Assembly: GCF_946151065.1 (NCBI RefSeq)
Contig: NZ_CAMGZA010000003.1
Coordinates: 186,001-250,000 of the forward strand
DNA: 64,000 nt
Reading direction: 5' to 3'
Origin: Microbacterium sp. Marseille-Q6965
GTDB taxonomy: Bacteria; Actinomycetota; Actinomycetes; Actinomycetales; Microbacteriaceae
Under the pieces are notes generated by a model that did not search any database, was not told where the DNA came from, and saw nothing but the letters and a program-made list of their open reading frames with translations. Each line of letters opens with the position of its first letter. The stretch's first letter is position 1. This document shows, in pieces, positions 18,417 through 26,447 of this stretch. The position numbers were made by a program, and so were the translations under genes.

Positions 18417-19445
18417 ATGTCTGAGAATCGGGTGCGCCGCGAGACCCGGCGCGTGTCGATGGCCGACGTCGCCGCGCGCGCCGGGGTGTCGATGCAGACC
18501 GTCTCGCGCGTGGCGAACGGCACGGCCGCCGTCGTGCCCGAGACCCGTCAGCGCGTGCTGCGCGCGATGAGTGAGCTGGGCTACCGGCCCAACAGCGCGG
18601 CGCGCGCGCTCAAGCTCGGCTCCTTCCGCACGCTCGGCGTGCTCTCCCACACCCTCTCCACCCTCGGCGATGTGCGCACGATCGAGGCCATCGCGCTCTC
18701 GGCGGCGGCCGAGGGGTATGCCACGACGCTCATCCCCGTGCACGCCACCAGTCAGGCCGGGGTGGATCGGGTGTTCTCGCGCCTGCAGGAGCTCACGGTC
18801 GACGCGCTCATCCTCAACATGGAGGCGCCGATGCTCGCGCACGCGGCGGAGATGCTGCCGCCGGGCGTTCCCGTCGTGTACATGGATCCCGACGTCGCCG
18901 AGGCGCAGGTCATCGTCGACACCGACCAGGCCGGTGGTGCGCGCCAGGCGACCGAGCACCTGCTCGGGCTCGGGCACCGCACCGTGCACCATCTGGCCGG
19001 GCCCGAGACCTCCCGTCCCGCCGCGCGCCGCATCGAGGGCTGGAGCGCCGTGCTGCGGGGCGCCGGCCGCGAGGTGCCGCCGATCGTGCGCGGGGACTGG
19101 AGCGTCGAGTCGGGGTACCGTGCGGGCCGGGCGTTCGCCGCCGATCCGGCGTGCACGGCGGTGTTCTGCTCGAACGACCAGATGGCTCTCGGTCTGTATC
19201 GCGCCCTCGCGGAGGCGGGGCGCCGCGTGCCGGAGGACGTGAGCGTGGTGGGCTTCGACGACACCGCCGACGGGCGAGGCTATGCGCCGCCGCTGACCTC
19301 GGTGCACCAGGACTTCGCCGACGTGGGGCGCCGCTGCGTGGCCTCGGCCCTCGACCTCGTGCGGTCCGGACCGCCGCCGCGGCCGCAGATCACGATCGTC
19401 GGCACGGAGCTCGTCGTGCGCGAGAGCACCGCCCCGCCCCGCTGA
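18417..19445 (+). CDS. LacI-family regulator of the galactoside locus
   Basis: 342 aa. The N-terminal HTH reads VSMADVAARAGVSMQTVSRV (residues 13-32), followed by the hinge (YRPNSAARALKLGS) and a sugar-binding effector domain (TLGVLSHTLSTLGDV; later SVVGFDDTADGRGYAPPLTS). ATG 18417 gives the normal HTH position. Divergent from the importer operon with a single palindrome between; convergent with the alpha-galactosidase gene. The likely inducer is a galactoside or galactose. Confidence 0.92.
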   Translation: MSENRVRRETRRVSMADVAARAGVSMQTVSRVANGTAAVVPETRQRVLRAMSELGYRPNSAARALKLGSFRTLGVLSHTLSTLGDVRTIEAIALSAAAEGYATTLIPVHATSQAGVDRVFSRLQELTVDALILNMEAPMLAHAAEMLPPGVPVVYMDPDVAEAQVIVDTDQAGGARQATEHLLGLGHRTVHHLAGPETSRPAARRIEGWSAVLRGAGREVPPIVRGDWSVESGYRAGRAFAADPACTAVFCSNDQMALGLYRALAEAGRRVPEDVSVVGFDDTADGRGYAPPLTSVHQDFADVGRRCVASALDLVRSGPPPRPQITIVGTELVVRESTAPPR

Positions 19446-19465
19446 CGGGACGGCGGCGGGGCGGC

Positions 19466-21649
19466 TCAGGCCGCCTGCACGTCGATGATCATGGCCTGCT
19501 GCGGCGCGAGCGCCGGCAGCGGCAACCCCACCGTCGTGAGCGCGACGGCGGGCACCGTGATGCCACCGGCGCTCCGAGCGGCATCCACCCAGGACGGCTC
19601 GACGTCGCTCATCGTGCGCGCGGGGCCGAACTCCTCGCGGATCCGCACGCGCACCCGATCCGACGCGACCCCGGTCAGGCCGGGCAGGGTCACGACGCCC
19701 GAGCGTGTCTGCGGCACCGTCTCGGTGCGGCTCCACCGATACACCGCGCGGGTGCCGTCGTGCGCCACCACGCCCTCGAGCGCCGCGCCCGCATCGAGGC
19801 CGTCGGCGTGCACGACGCGGCCGGAGTGCAGCAGGGGCCGCAGCTCTCGGTACAGCGAGCCCCACGCGCGGATCGCGTCCAGCTCGTCATCGGAGCACTC
19901 CAGCAGGTTCCACTCCACGCCCGCGTGCCCGAACAGGGCGGTGGCGAGGCGGTAGGCAAGGCCCGTGGTGCGACCCGTCGTGTGTGCCGTGGGCGGGCCG
20001 ACGTGCCCGCCGATGAGCTCGGGCGGCAGCAGCAGACCCGTCCACTGCTGGATGCGCGCCCGCTCGACCGGGTCGTTGCAGTCCGAGGCCCACACGCGGT
20101 CCGTGCGCGCGAGGATCCCCAGGTCGATGCGGCCGCCGCCGGCCGAGCACGACTCGATCTCCAGCCCGGGGTGCCGGCGACGCAGCTCGTCCATGAGACG
20201 GTACAGCGCGAGGGTCTGCTCGCGCACGATCGGGCGATCCCGGCCGTCGCGCTGCGCCACCGCCTCGAGCAGTTCGCGGTTGTGATCCCACTTGAGGTAG
20301 GCGATGTCGTACTCGTCCACGAGCGCGGAGATCCGATCCCGCAGGTAGGCCCACGCGTCCGGCCGCGAGATGTCGAGCACGTGCTGCCCGCGCATCGTGC
20401 CGCCGCGTCCCCGGGACGGGCCCAGAACCCAGTCCGGATGGGCCCTTGCGAGGTCCGAGTCCTCGCTGATCATCTCGGGCTCGAACCACAGTCCGAAGCT
20501 CATGCCGTGCCGACGCAGGATCTCCACGAGCGGGGAGAGGCCCTGCGGCCACACCTCGGGCGAGACGAACCAGTCGCCGAGCCCCCGCGTGGCGTCGCGG
20601 CGCGCCCCGAACCAGCCGTCGTCCAGCACGACCCGCTCCACGCCCACGCGCGCCGCCCGCTCGACGAGCCGCTCCAGCGTCGGGAGGTCGTGGTCGAAGT
20701 ACACGGCCTCCCACGTGTTCAGCACGAGGGGGCGGGGTGACACCGGGTGACCGGGTCGCGCCCGCAGCCGGTCGTGCAGCCGCGCCGCCACCCCGTCCAT
20801 GCCGGCGTCCGACCAGACGTACAGGACGGTGGGGGCACGGTAGGCGTCGCCCGGCGCCAGGACGACCTCGCCCGGCGCGAGCCCCTCACCCGCGCCGATG
20901 ACGCCGGCATGCGACCCGGCTCCCTCGGGGAGGCGCTCGGCGAGGTAGCGCTGATCGCCGCTCCACGCCAGGTGCGTGGCCCACACCTCGCCCGACCGGA
21001 ACCCGAAGCCGGCGGTCCCGGCCATGAGGAGGAACGGGGAGTCGTGGCCGGGCCGTCCGCGCCGTGACCGCCGCACGTGCGCGCCGAACCCGAACGACGA
21101 GCGCTGTGGCGCGCGCTCCCGGCACCAGCGACCCGTGAAATCCAGCAACTCGGCGGCGCGCTCGGGCACCGGCATGAGCGCGAGGGCCCCGTCGAGGGTG
21201 TACGGCGCGGCGTCGTCGGCCAGCGTCAGGGCCTGCTCGACGGCGAGCACCCCGTGGCGATCGAGGGTGAGCCGGATGTCGGCCGTCAGCCCGGTGATCT
21301 CGTCGGCGAGGCGCACGTGGAGCCGCTGCGTGCCGCCCTCCTCGCCCACCTCGTGCGAGACCAGCCGCGGCCGCGGCGTGGTGGCCGCACCGCTCGCGTG
21401 CCCGGAGACGGAGGGCGTGCCGACCCAGCCGTCGCGTTCGGTGGCCCACAGCGACAGCACGCGCGGCACGTCCGGCTCGGAACCGGACGTGCCGACGGCG
21501 TCGTACGCGGCGAGGTCCCGCAGCGCCGCGGTGCCGAGGTCGCCCACGTCGGCGCCCCAGTGCACGATGCGCGGCACCGCCCCGTCGAGCGCGACGACGA
21601 CGCTCGTCCCCGCGGCGCGCAACAGCACCGGGGAGGGCGTGTCAGACAT
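19466..21649 (-). CDS. Alpha-galactosidase, glycoside hydrolase family 36
   Basis: Hydrolyses alpha-1,6-galactosides such as melibiose and raffinose; 727 aa, cytoplasmic, the size of the bacterial GH36 group. It has an N-terminal beta-supersandwich domain, a central barrel with WEAVYFDHD and VLDDGWFG, the nucleophile Asp455 in YLKWDHNR and the acid/base Asp523 in VWASDCND, preceded by the galactose-binding CSAGGGR. The start overlaps the galK stop by 8 bp. It is the last gene of galT-galK-alpha-galactosidase. Confidence 0.93.
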   Translation of the reverse strand: MSDTPSPVLLRAAGTSVVVALDGAVPRIVHWGADVGDLGTAALRDLAAYDAVGTSGSEPDVPRVLSLWATERDGWVGTPSVSGHASGAATTPRPRLVSHEVGEEGGTQRLHVRLADEITGLTADIRLTLDRHGVLAVEQALTLADDAAPYTLDGALALMPVPERAAELLDFTGRWCRERAPQRSSFGFGAHVRRSRRGRPGHDSPFLLMAGTAGFGFRSGEVWATHLAWSGDQRYLAERLPEGAGSHAGVIGAGEGLAPGEVVLAPGDAYRAPTVLYVWSDAGMDGVAARLHDRLRARPGHPVSPRPLVLNTWEAVYFDHDLPTLERLVERAARVGVERVVLDDGWFGARRDATRGLGDWFVSPEVWPQGLSPLVEILRRHGMSFGLWFEPEMISEDSDLARAHPDWVLGPSRGRGGTMRGQHVLDISRPDAWAYLRDRISALVDEYDIAYLKWDHNRELLEAVAQRDGRDRPIVREQTLALYRLMDELRRRHPGLEIESCSAGGGRIDLGILARTDRVWASDCNDPVERARIQQWTGLLLPPELIGGHVGPPTAHTTGRTTGLAYRLATALFGHAGVEWNLLECSDDELDAIRAWGSLYRELRPLLHSGRVVHADGLDAGAALEGVVAHDGTRAVYRWSRTETVPQTRSGVVTLPGLTGVASDRVRVRIREEFGPARTMSDVEPSWVDAARSAGGITVPAVALTTVGLPLPALAPQQAMIIDVQAA

Positions 21650-22841
21650 CGCGACCGGCGCCCGCAGACGCGGTGACGGGGAAGATGCGCGGCTGCGCGA
21701 AGCCGGCCTGCGCGAAGGCGTCGGTCACCGCGCGCGAGACGTGCTCCTCCGCACCGGCCTCGACGAGGGCGATGGCCGCGCCACCGAAGCCGCCGCCCGT
21801 CATGCGTGCGCCCAGGGCGCCCGCGGCGACGGCCGCGTCGACGGCGGTGTCGAGCTCGGCGACGGAGATCTCGAAGTCGTCGCGCATCGAGGCATGGGAG
21901 GCCAGGAGCAGCTCTCCGATCGCGCGCGGACCCTGCTCGCGCAGGGTGCGTACCGTGTCGAGCACGCGCTGGTTCTCGGTGACGATGTGGCGCACCCGTC
22001 GGAACGTCACCTCGTCGAGCACGCTCCGGGCGCGGTCGAGGTCGTCCACGCCCACGTTGCGCAGCGCCGGCACGCCGAGGTGGGCGGCTCCGCGCTCGCA
22101 GGCCTCGCGTCGGTCGCGGTAGCCGCCCGTGGAGTGGGCGTGCTTCACCTGCGTGTCGATGACCAGCAGCACCAGTCCCTCGCGCGCGAAGCCCAAGTCC
22201 ACGGGCTCAAACTCGAGCGAGCGGCAGTCCAGGAACGTGCCGGCGTCGACGCGGCCGAGCATCGACGAGACCTGGTCCATGATGCCGGTCGGAGCGCCGA
22301 CGGCCTCGTTCTCGGCGGTCCTGCCGATCTGCGCGAGCTGGATGCCCTCCAGGCCCAACTGCCACAGCTCGTCCAGGGCGAACGCGGTCGCCCCCTCGAT
22401 GGCGGCCGACGACGACAGCCCTGCCCCGACGGGCACGTCCGACGCGAAGGCGATGTCGAGACCCGCGACGGTGTGCGCGCCCCGGCCGGCGGCGTCGAGC
22501 GCGGCCCAGGCGACGCCGAGCGGGTACGCCGCCCACTCGGGCACCTCGCCGCGCTGAACGGCGGCGCCGGCGTCGCCCGCGAAGACCGTGGCGAGCCGGG
22601 CGATGGGCATCTCCACCGGGTGGTCCGGGTCGAACGTCGAGGCGACCCGGACGATGTCGTCCGCACGCACGCCGACAGCGGCGTAGGTGCGTCGATCGAT
22701 CGCGAAGGGCAGCACGAAGCCCTCGTTGTAGTCCGTATGCTCGCCGATGAGGTTCACGCGCCCGGCGGACGACCACACCCCGGCGACCGGGGCGCCGCTG
22801 AGCGAGGCGAGGAGGTCGCGAGCCTCGTCGAGGGCGCTCAC
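21642..22841 (-). CDS. galK: Galactokinase
   Basis: Phosphorylates galactose to galactose-1-phosphate with ATP (Leloir pathway). About 399 aa from GTG 22841, the normal length. The galactokinase signature GRVNLIGEHTDYNEG lies at residues 27-41; the GHMP motif PVGAGLSSSAAIE and C-terminal GARMTGGGFGGAAIALV complete the ATP site. The GTG overlaps the galT stop by 4 bp (GTGA), indicating translational coupling. No galE or galM is present in this window. Confidence 0.95.
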   Translation of the reverse strand: MSALDEARDLLASLSGAPVAGVWSSAGRVNLIGEHTDYNEGFVLPFAIDRRTYAAVGVRADDIVRVASTFDPDHPVEMPIARLATVFAGDAGAAVQRGEVPEWAAYPLGVAWAALDAAGRGAHTVAGLDIAFASDVPVGAGLSSSAAIEGATAFALDELWQLGLEGIQLAQIGRTAENEAVGAPTGIMDQVSSMLGRVDAGTFLDCRSLEFEPVDLGFAREGLVLLVIDTQVKHAHSTGGYRDRREACERGAAHLGVPALRNVGVDDLDRARSVLDEVTFRRVRHIVTENQRVLDTVRTLREQGPRAIGELLLASHASMRDDFEISVAELDTAVDAAVAAGALGARMTGGGFGGAAIALVEAGAEEHVSRAVTDAFAQAGFAQPRIFPVTASAGAGRDV

Positions 22842-24007
22842 GCGATCTCCCCGACCTCGGCGATGGCGGCGCGCAGCCGCTCGGCGGACTGCTCCGGCGG
22901 GATGTCTCCGACCCAGGCGCCCATGGCGGCCTCCGACCCCGCGAGGAACTTCAGCTTGTCGGCCGCGCGACGCGGCGACGTGAGCTGCAGATGCAGCCGG
23001 GCGCTGTCGCGCGCCACGTTGACGGGCGCCTGGTGCCACGCCGCGATGTACGGGGTGGGCGTGTCGTAGAGGCGGTCCACGCCGCGCAGCAGCCGCAGGT
23101 ACACCCGAGCGAGCTCATCGCGCTCGGCGTCGGTCAGCTCGGCGAAGTCGGCGGCGTGACGACGCGGCGCGAGGTGCACCTCGACCGGCCAGCGTGCGGC
23201 GAAGGGGACGTACGCGACCCAGTGCTCCGCCTCGAGGACCACGCGGGGGCCCGCCAGCTCGAAGTCGAGGATGCGGGCGAACAGATCGCGGCCCTCGCGC
23301 TCGATCGACCGCAGCAGGAGCTGCGTGCGCGGGGTGATGTACGGGTAGGCGTAGATCTGCCCGTGCGGGTGGTGCAGCGTGACGCCGATCGCCTCGCCGC
23401 GGTTCTCGAACGGGAAGACCTGCTCCACGCCCGGCAGGGTGGAGAGCACGGCCGTGCGGTCGGCCCAGGCCTCGATCACCGTGCGGGCGCGCGTGACCGA
23501 CTGCGTGCCGAACGACCCCTCACGCTCCGGGCTGAAGCAGACCACCTCGCACCGGCCCACCGACGTGAAGGTGCGGCCGAGGCCGGGGGCCTCGAGGTCG
23601 CCCGGCGGGTTCTCGCCGGCGGGCGCCTCTCCCGTGGCCTCGGCCAGAGCCGGCCCGAACGAGGGGGAGCGGTTCTCGAACACCACGACGTCGTACTGGC
23701 CCGGGACCTCCGACGGGTTCGTCGGGGTCTGCGGGGCGAGCGGATCCAGGTCGGCGGGTGGCAGGTGTGCGCGGTTCTGGCGGGCGGCGGCCACCGAGAT
23801 CCAGTCGCCCGTGAGCACGTCCCGCCGCATGGTCGCCGTCGCGGGGCGGGGGTCGAGGGTGCGCTCGTCGACGCGTCGCTCGGGCGGCAGCGTCGTGCCG
23901 GCGTCGTCGAAGTAGATGAGCTCTCGACCGTCGGGCATGCGCGTCGAGCGCTTGACGACGCCCGCGCCAAGCGGGGTGGGGGAGGGTGTCACGACGGTGG
24001 GAGTCAC
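22838..24007 (-). CDS. galT: Galactose-1-phosphate uridylyltransferase
   Basis: Exchanges UMP between UDP-glucose and galactose-1-phosphate. 389 aa. The catalytic motif HHPHGQ lies at 212-217, with His215 the expected uridylylated residue. RRDVLTGDWISVAAARQNRAH and VPFAARWPVEVHLAPRR match family blocks. It is the first gene of the galT-galK-alpha-galactosidase operon. A TAGGAT box ends six bases before GTG 24007, so the transcript may be leaderless. The LacI palindrome of the importer operon is not repeated here. Confidence 0.94.
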   Translation of the reverse strand: MTPTVVTPSPTPLGAGVVKRSTRMPDGRELIYFDDAGTTLPPERRVDERTLDPRPATATMRRDVLTGDWISVAAARQNRAHLPPADLDPLAPQTPTNPSEVPGQYDVVVFENRSPSFGPALAEATGEAPAGENPPGDLEAPGLGRTFTSVGRCEVVCFSPEREGSFGTQSVTRARTVIEAWADRTAVLSTLPGVEQVFPFENRGEAIGVTLHHPHGQIYAYPYITPRTQLLLRSIEREGRDLFARILDFELAGPRVVLEAEHWVAYVPFAARWPVEVHLAPRRHAADFAELTDAERDELARVYLRLLRGVDRLYDTPTPYIAAWHQAPVNVARDSARLHLQLTSPRRAADKLKFLAGSEAAMGAWVGDIPPEQSAERLRAAIAEVGEIA

Positions 24008-24013
24008 GACGTG

Positions 24014-24019
24014 ATCCTA
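24014..24019 (-). promoter_or_regulatory. -10 box TAGGAT of a leaderless galT transcript
   Basis: On the minus strand TAGGAT is followed by six bases (CACGTC) and the GTG start, with no ribosome site between. This is the leaderless TANNNT-N6-start layout. Confidence 0.5.
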
Positions 24020-24037
24020 CCTACGGTGCGACCGGGA

Positions 24038-24781
24038 TCAGCGCTCCACGGCGGGGGCGACCTTGTGCTCGAGCACCTCGATCGCGTCGTCGGAGAGCGC
24101 GATGAGACCGTCCAGCTCCTCGCGCACGCGCTTGTAGGCCACCTGGCGCTCGGAGGCGGTGGCCGATTGGTCGACGGCCACCTGCAGCAGCTGCCGCGCG
24201 CGTTCCAGCCGCCGGCGCTCGGAATCCGTGAAGCCGCTGTCGCGCACGCGTCGCGCGTCCTGCTCCGCCACGTCGAAGGCCACCTCGAAGTCGTGCACGG
24301 CGTCGCGGTACTCGGCCAGCGTCTCGGGATCGATGCGGGCATCGGCTGAGGCGGGGCGGAGGGCGTCGGCGGCCTTCTTGGCCCGCAGGAACGCGGCCGT
24401 CAGGGGCTGGCGCCCGTCGCTCATGGTCGGGAAGGCGATCAGCTTGGCCACGTCGAGCTCGTAGTCGAGCCAACGGCGTGTGACCTCGTCGTGGGTGTCG
24501 AGCAGCCGCCGCAGCCGCTCCACCCGGCCCTTCCGGTCGAGTTCTTCGATCGGCTCGTCGCCCGTGCGACCCGCCGCGATCGCCTTCGCCTGGGCGCGGG
24601 CGGCCAGCTCGGCGGTCTTCGCCTGGCTGCGTGCCTGGATGAGCTCGAGCCTGCGCTGGTGGCGCAGCTTCGATTCCTTGCGCCACCAGGACCCGAACCC
24701 GTTGGCGGCAGCGGCGACGGCGGCGCCGAACGGGAAGATCAGCCACCAGTAGTCGCCGGCCCAGGTCAGGAACTCGCCCAC
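24038..24781 (-). CDS. Uncharacterised membrane-anchored coiled-coil protein
   Basis: 247 aa, family not recognised. An N-terminal segment DYWWLIFPFGAAVAAAANGFGSWW (about residues 10-33) is predicted to cross the membrane once. The remainder is charged and largely helical, with Arg/Glu/Ala-rich stretches compatible with coiled coil and no catalytic motif. GTG 24781 is preceded by TACGCT and six bases, suggesting a leaderless single-gene transcript. It ends 30 bp before the galT start and is divergent from the tct operon. A scaffolding or envelope role is possible but unsupported. Confidence 0.65.
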   Translation of the reverse strand: MGEFLTWAGDYWWLIFPFGAAVAAAANGFGSWWRKESKLRHQRRLELIQARSQAKTAELAARAQAKAIAAGRTGDEPIEELDRKGRVERLRRLLDTHDEVTRRWLDYELDVAKLIAFPTMSDGRQPLTAAFLRAKKAADALRPASADARIDPETLAEYRDAVHDFEVAFDVAEQDARRVRDSGFTDSERRRLERARQLLQVAVDQSATASERQVAYKRVREELDGLIALSDDAIEVLEHKVAPAVER

Positions 24782-24787
24782 TTGCTC

Positions 24788-24793
24788 AGCGTA
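24788..24793 (-). promoter_or_regulatory. -10 box TACGCT, leaderless promoter
   Basis: Minus-strand TACGCT, six bases (GAGCAA), then GTG 24781, without a ribosome site: the same geometry as at 2718. Confidence 0.5.
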
Positions 24794-24876
24794 GGGGCTG
24801 TGGTGCGGCGACGACCACCGGCCGCCCGCCGTCCGGCGCTCTCGGCCCGGGGTTTGCGCGCGAAGCCCGATCCTCC

Positions 24877-24922
24877 TACGCTGGCGTGCAGCTACTGCAA
24901 CGATGTTGCGTAGACCGCAACA
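24877..24922 (+). promoter_or_regulatory. tct operon promoter and putative IclR operator
   Basis: A -10 box TACGCT (24877-24882) is followed by a cluster of half-sites: GCAAC-N3-GTTGC (24897-24909) and an overlapping perfect inverted repeat TGTTGCG-N5-CGCAACA (24904-24922). The repeats start about 8 bp after the expected transcription start, where a bound repressor would act as a roadblock. The IclR gene inside the operon is the natural candidate. Confidence 0.65.
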
Positions 24923-24945
24923 ATCCCCGACGAAGTGGATGACAC

Positions 24946-25926
24946 ATGGCCAAGTCCCGCACTCGACTGATCCTTCTCACCGTCGCCGCGGCGACCTCGG
25001 CGGCCCTCGCTCTCACGGGCTGCGCGAACCGCAGCGGAGGCGGGGGCGGCGACGCCGCCGACTTCCCCTCGAAGCAGATCACGTTCTACACGCCCACCCA
25101 GGCGGGCGGCGCGACCGACCTCACGGCGCGGACCCTCGCCGAGGAGCTCGAGGCCGAGCTCGGGCAGGCGCTCGTCGTCGACAACCGTCCCGGCGGGGCC
25201 GGCTCGGTCGGCATGGCCCACCTGGCGGGCCTCGAGCCCGACGGCTACTCGATCATGGTGTTCCCCGTGGAGGTCAGCCTGCTGGGCCACCAGGGCTACG
25301 ACACCGACCCGGCGGACTACGACTTCCTGGGCATCGTGAATGAGCAGCCAGGCGCGATCGCCGTCCCCGCCGACAGCCCCTACCAGACGCTCGAGGACCT
25401 CGTCTCGGCGGCCGCCGAGCAGCCGGGCTCCGTCACCGTCTCGAACGCCGGTCCCGGTTCGATCTGGGAGGTCGGCGCGCTCGAACTGGGCCGTGTGGCG
25501 GACGTCGAGTTCCAGGGTGTGCCGTTCGACGGCGGCGCGCCCGCCGTGACCGCGGCGGTCGGCAAGCAGGTCGACGCCGTCGTCGCCGGCGCCGCGGAGA
25601 TGGCGCAGGCGCACGCCGACGGCCAGCTGCGCGTGCTCGCCGTCTTCACGGAGGAGCCGGTGCCCGTGCTCGAGGACGTGCCGACCGCCGGTGACGCGGG
25701 CTTCGACGTCGTCATCGGCAGCTGGGCCGCCATCGGCGCCCCGGCAGGCCTCGACGACGGCGTGAAGGAGACGCTGGAGTCCGCGCTGGAGGTCGCCGCC
25801 ACGAGCGACGCCTACACCTCGTTCATCGAGAAGAGCGGGAACATTCCCGTCTTCGTCGGTGCCGACGACGCGGCCGAGTTCGTGCAGGCCGAGCACGAGC
25901 GCTTCGCCGAGCTGCTCGCCGAGTGA
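24946..25926 (+). CDS. Tripartite tricarboxylate transporter, solute-binding lipoprotein (TctC)
   Basis: Extracytoplasmic receptor of a secondary tripartite transporter; 326 aa. The signal peptide carries the lipobox LTGC (Cys26). FPSKQITFYTPTQAGGATDLTARTLA and VDNRPGGAGSVGMAHLAG are the two family-defining ligand-loop motifs. First gene of a run of seven or eight coupled genes. The neighbouring sugar-acid enzymes suggest that the ligand is an aldonate, uronate or related sugar acid rather than citrate. Confidence 0.92.
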   Translation: MAKSRTRLILLTVAAATSAALALTGCANRSGGGGGDAADFPSKQITFYTPTQAGGATDLTARTLAEELEAELGQALVVDNRPGGAGSVGMAHLAGLEPDGYSIMVFPVEVSLLGHQGYDTDPADYDFLGIVNEQPGAIAVPADSPYQTLEDLVSAAAEQPGSVTVSNAGPGSIWEVGALELGRVADVEFQGVPFDGGAPAVTAAVGKQVDAVVAGAAEMAQAHADGQLRVLAVFTEEPVPVLEDVPTAGDAGFDVVIGSWAAIGAPAGLDDGVKETLESALEVAATSDAYTSFIEKSGNIPVFVGADDAAEFVQAEHERFAELLAE

Positions 25927-26447
25927 TGAGCGGCGCAACGGTGCTCCCCGAGGAGGTGACCGAGGTGACACAGGACGATGCGACCGCCGAGGCGGACTCG
26001 CCCGCCGCGGGCTCGCGGCCCCGCGAGATCGCGATCGGGGTCGGCGTGGCCGTGCTGGGCGCGGCGGTGCTGCTCGCCGTGCAGGCGCTCCTTCCCGAGG
26101 CCGGCCGAGACGCGTTCGGGCCGCGCTGGTGGCCGGGCGGCCTCGCCCTCGCCCTCACTGCGCTGGGCGTGGCCCTCGCGATCGTCGGCGGCCTGCGTCC
26201 GGCGGCGGCCACGGAGGACGCCCCGACGCGGCGCGGCATCGTGCGCCTCGTGATCCTGCTCGCCCTCATCGTCGCGTACGGCGCGGCGTGGCAGTTCATC
26301 CACTTCATCCCCGTGACGCTCGTGCTGTCGTGCGCCGCCGCCGTGGTGCTCGGAGCGCGCGGATGGAAGGGCCTGATCGTCTTCCCGATCGTCATCACCG
26401 CGATCCTCTTCCTCCTGTTCGGCGTGCTCCTGGGGGTGCCCCTGTGA
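25926..26447 (+). CDS. Tripartite tricarboxylate transporter, small membrane subunit (TctB)
   Basis: About 173 aa with four predicted helices (IAIGVGVAVLGAAVLLAVQALL; WWPGGLALALTALGVALAIV; a pair around LVILLALIVAYGAAW and VTLVLSCAAAVVLG). A polar 40-residue N-terminus precedes them. The ATG at 25926 overlaps the tctC stop as TGATG; GTG 25923 is an alternative. The stop overlaps the tctA start. Confidence 0.87.
   Translation: MSGATVLPEEVTEVTQDDATAEADSPAAGSRPREIAIGVGVAVLGAAVLLAVQALLPEAGRDAFGPRWWPGGLALALTALGVALAIVGGLRPAAATEDAPTRRGIVRLVILLALIVAYGAAWQFIHFIPVTLVLSCAAAVVLGARGWKGLIVFPIVITAILFLLFGVLLGVPL

Noticed and set aside
13034..24007. galE or galM hidden in the galactoside locus
   Set aside because: All substantial frames are accounted for by other genes; no epimerase or mutarotase motif was found.
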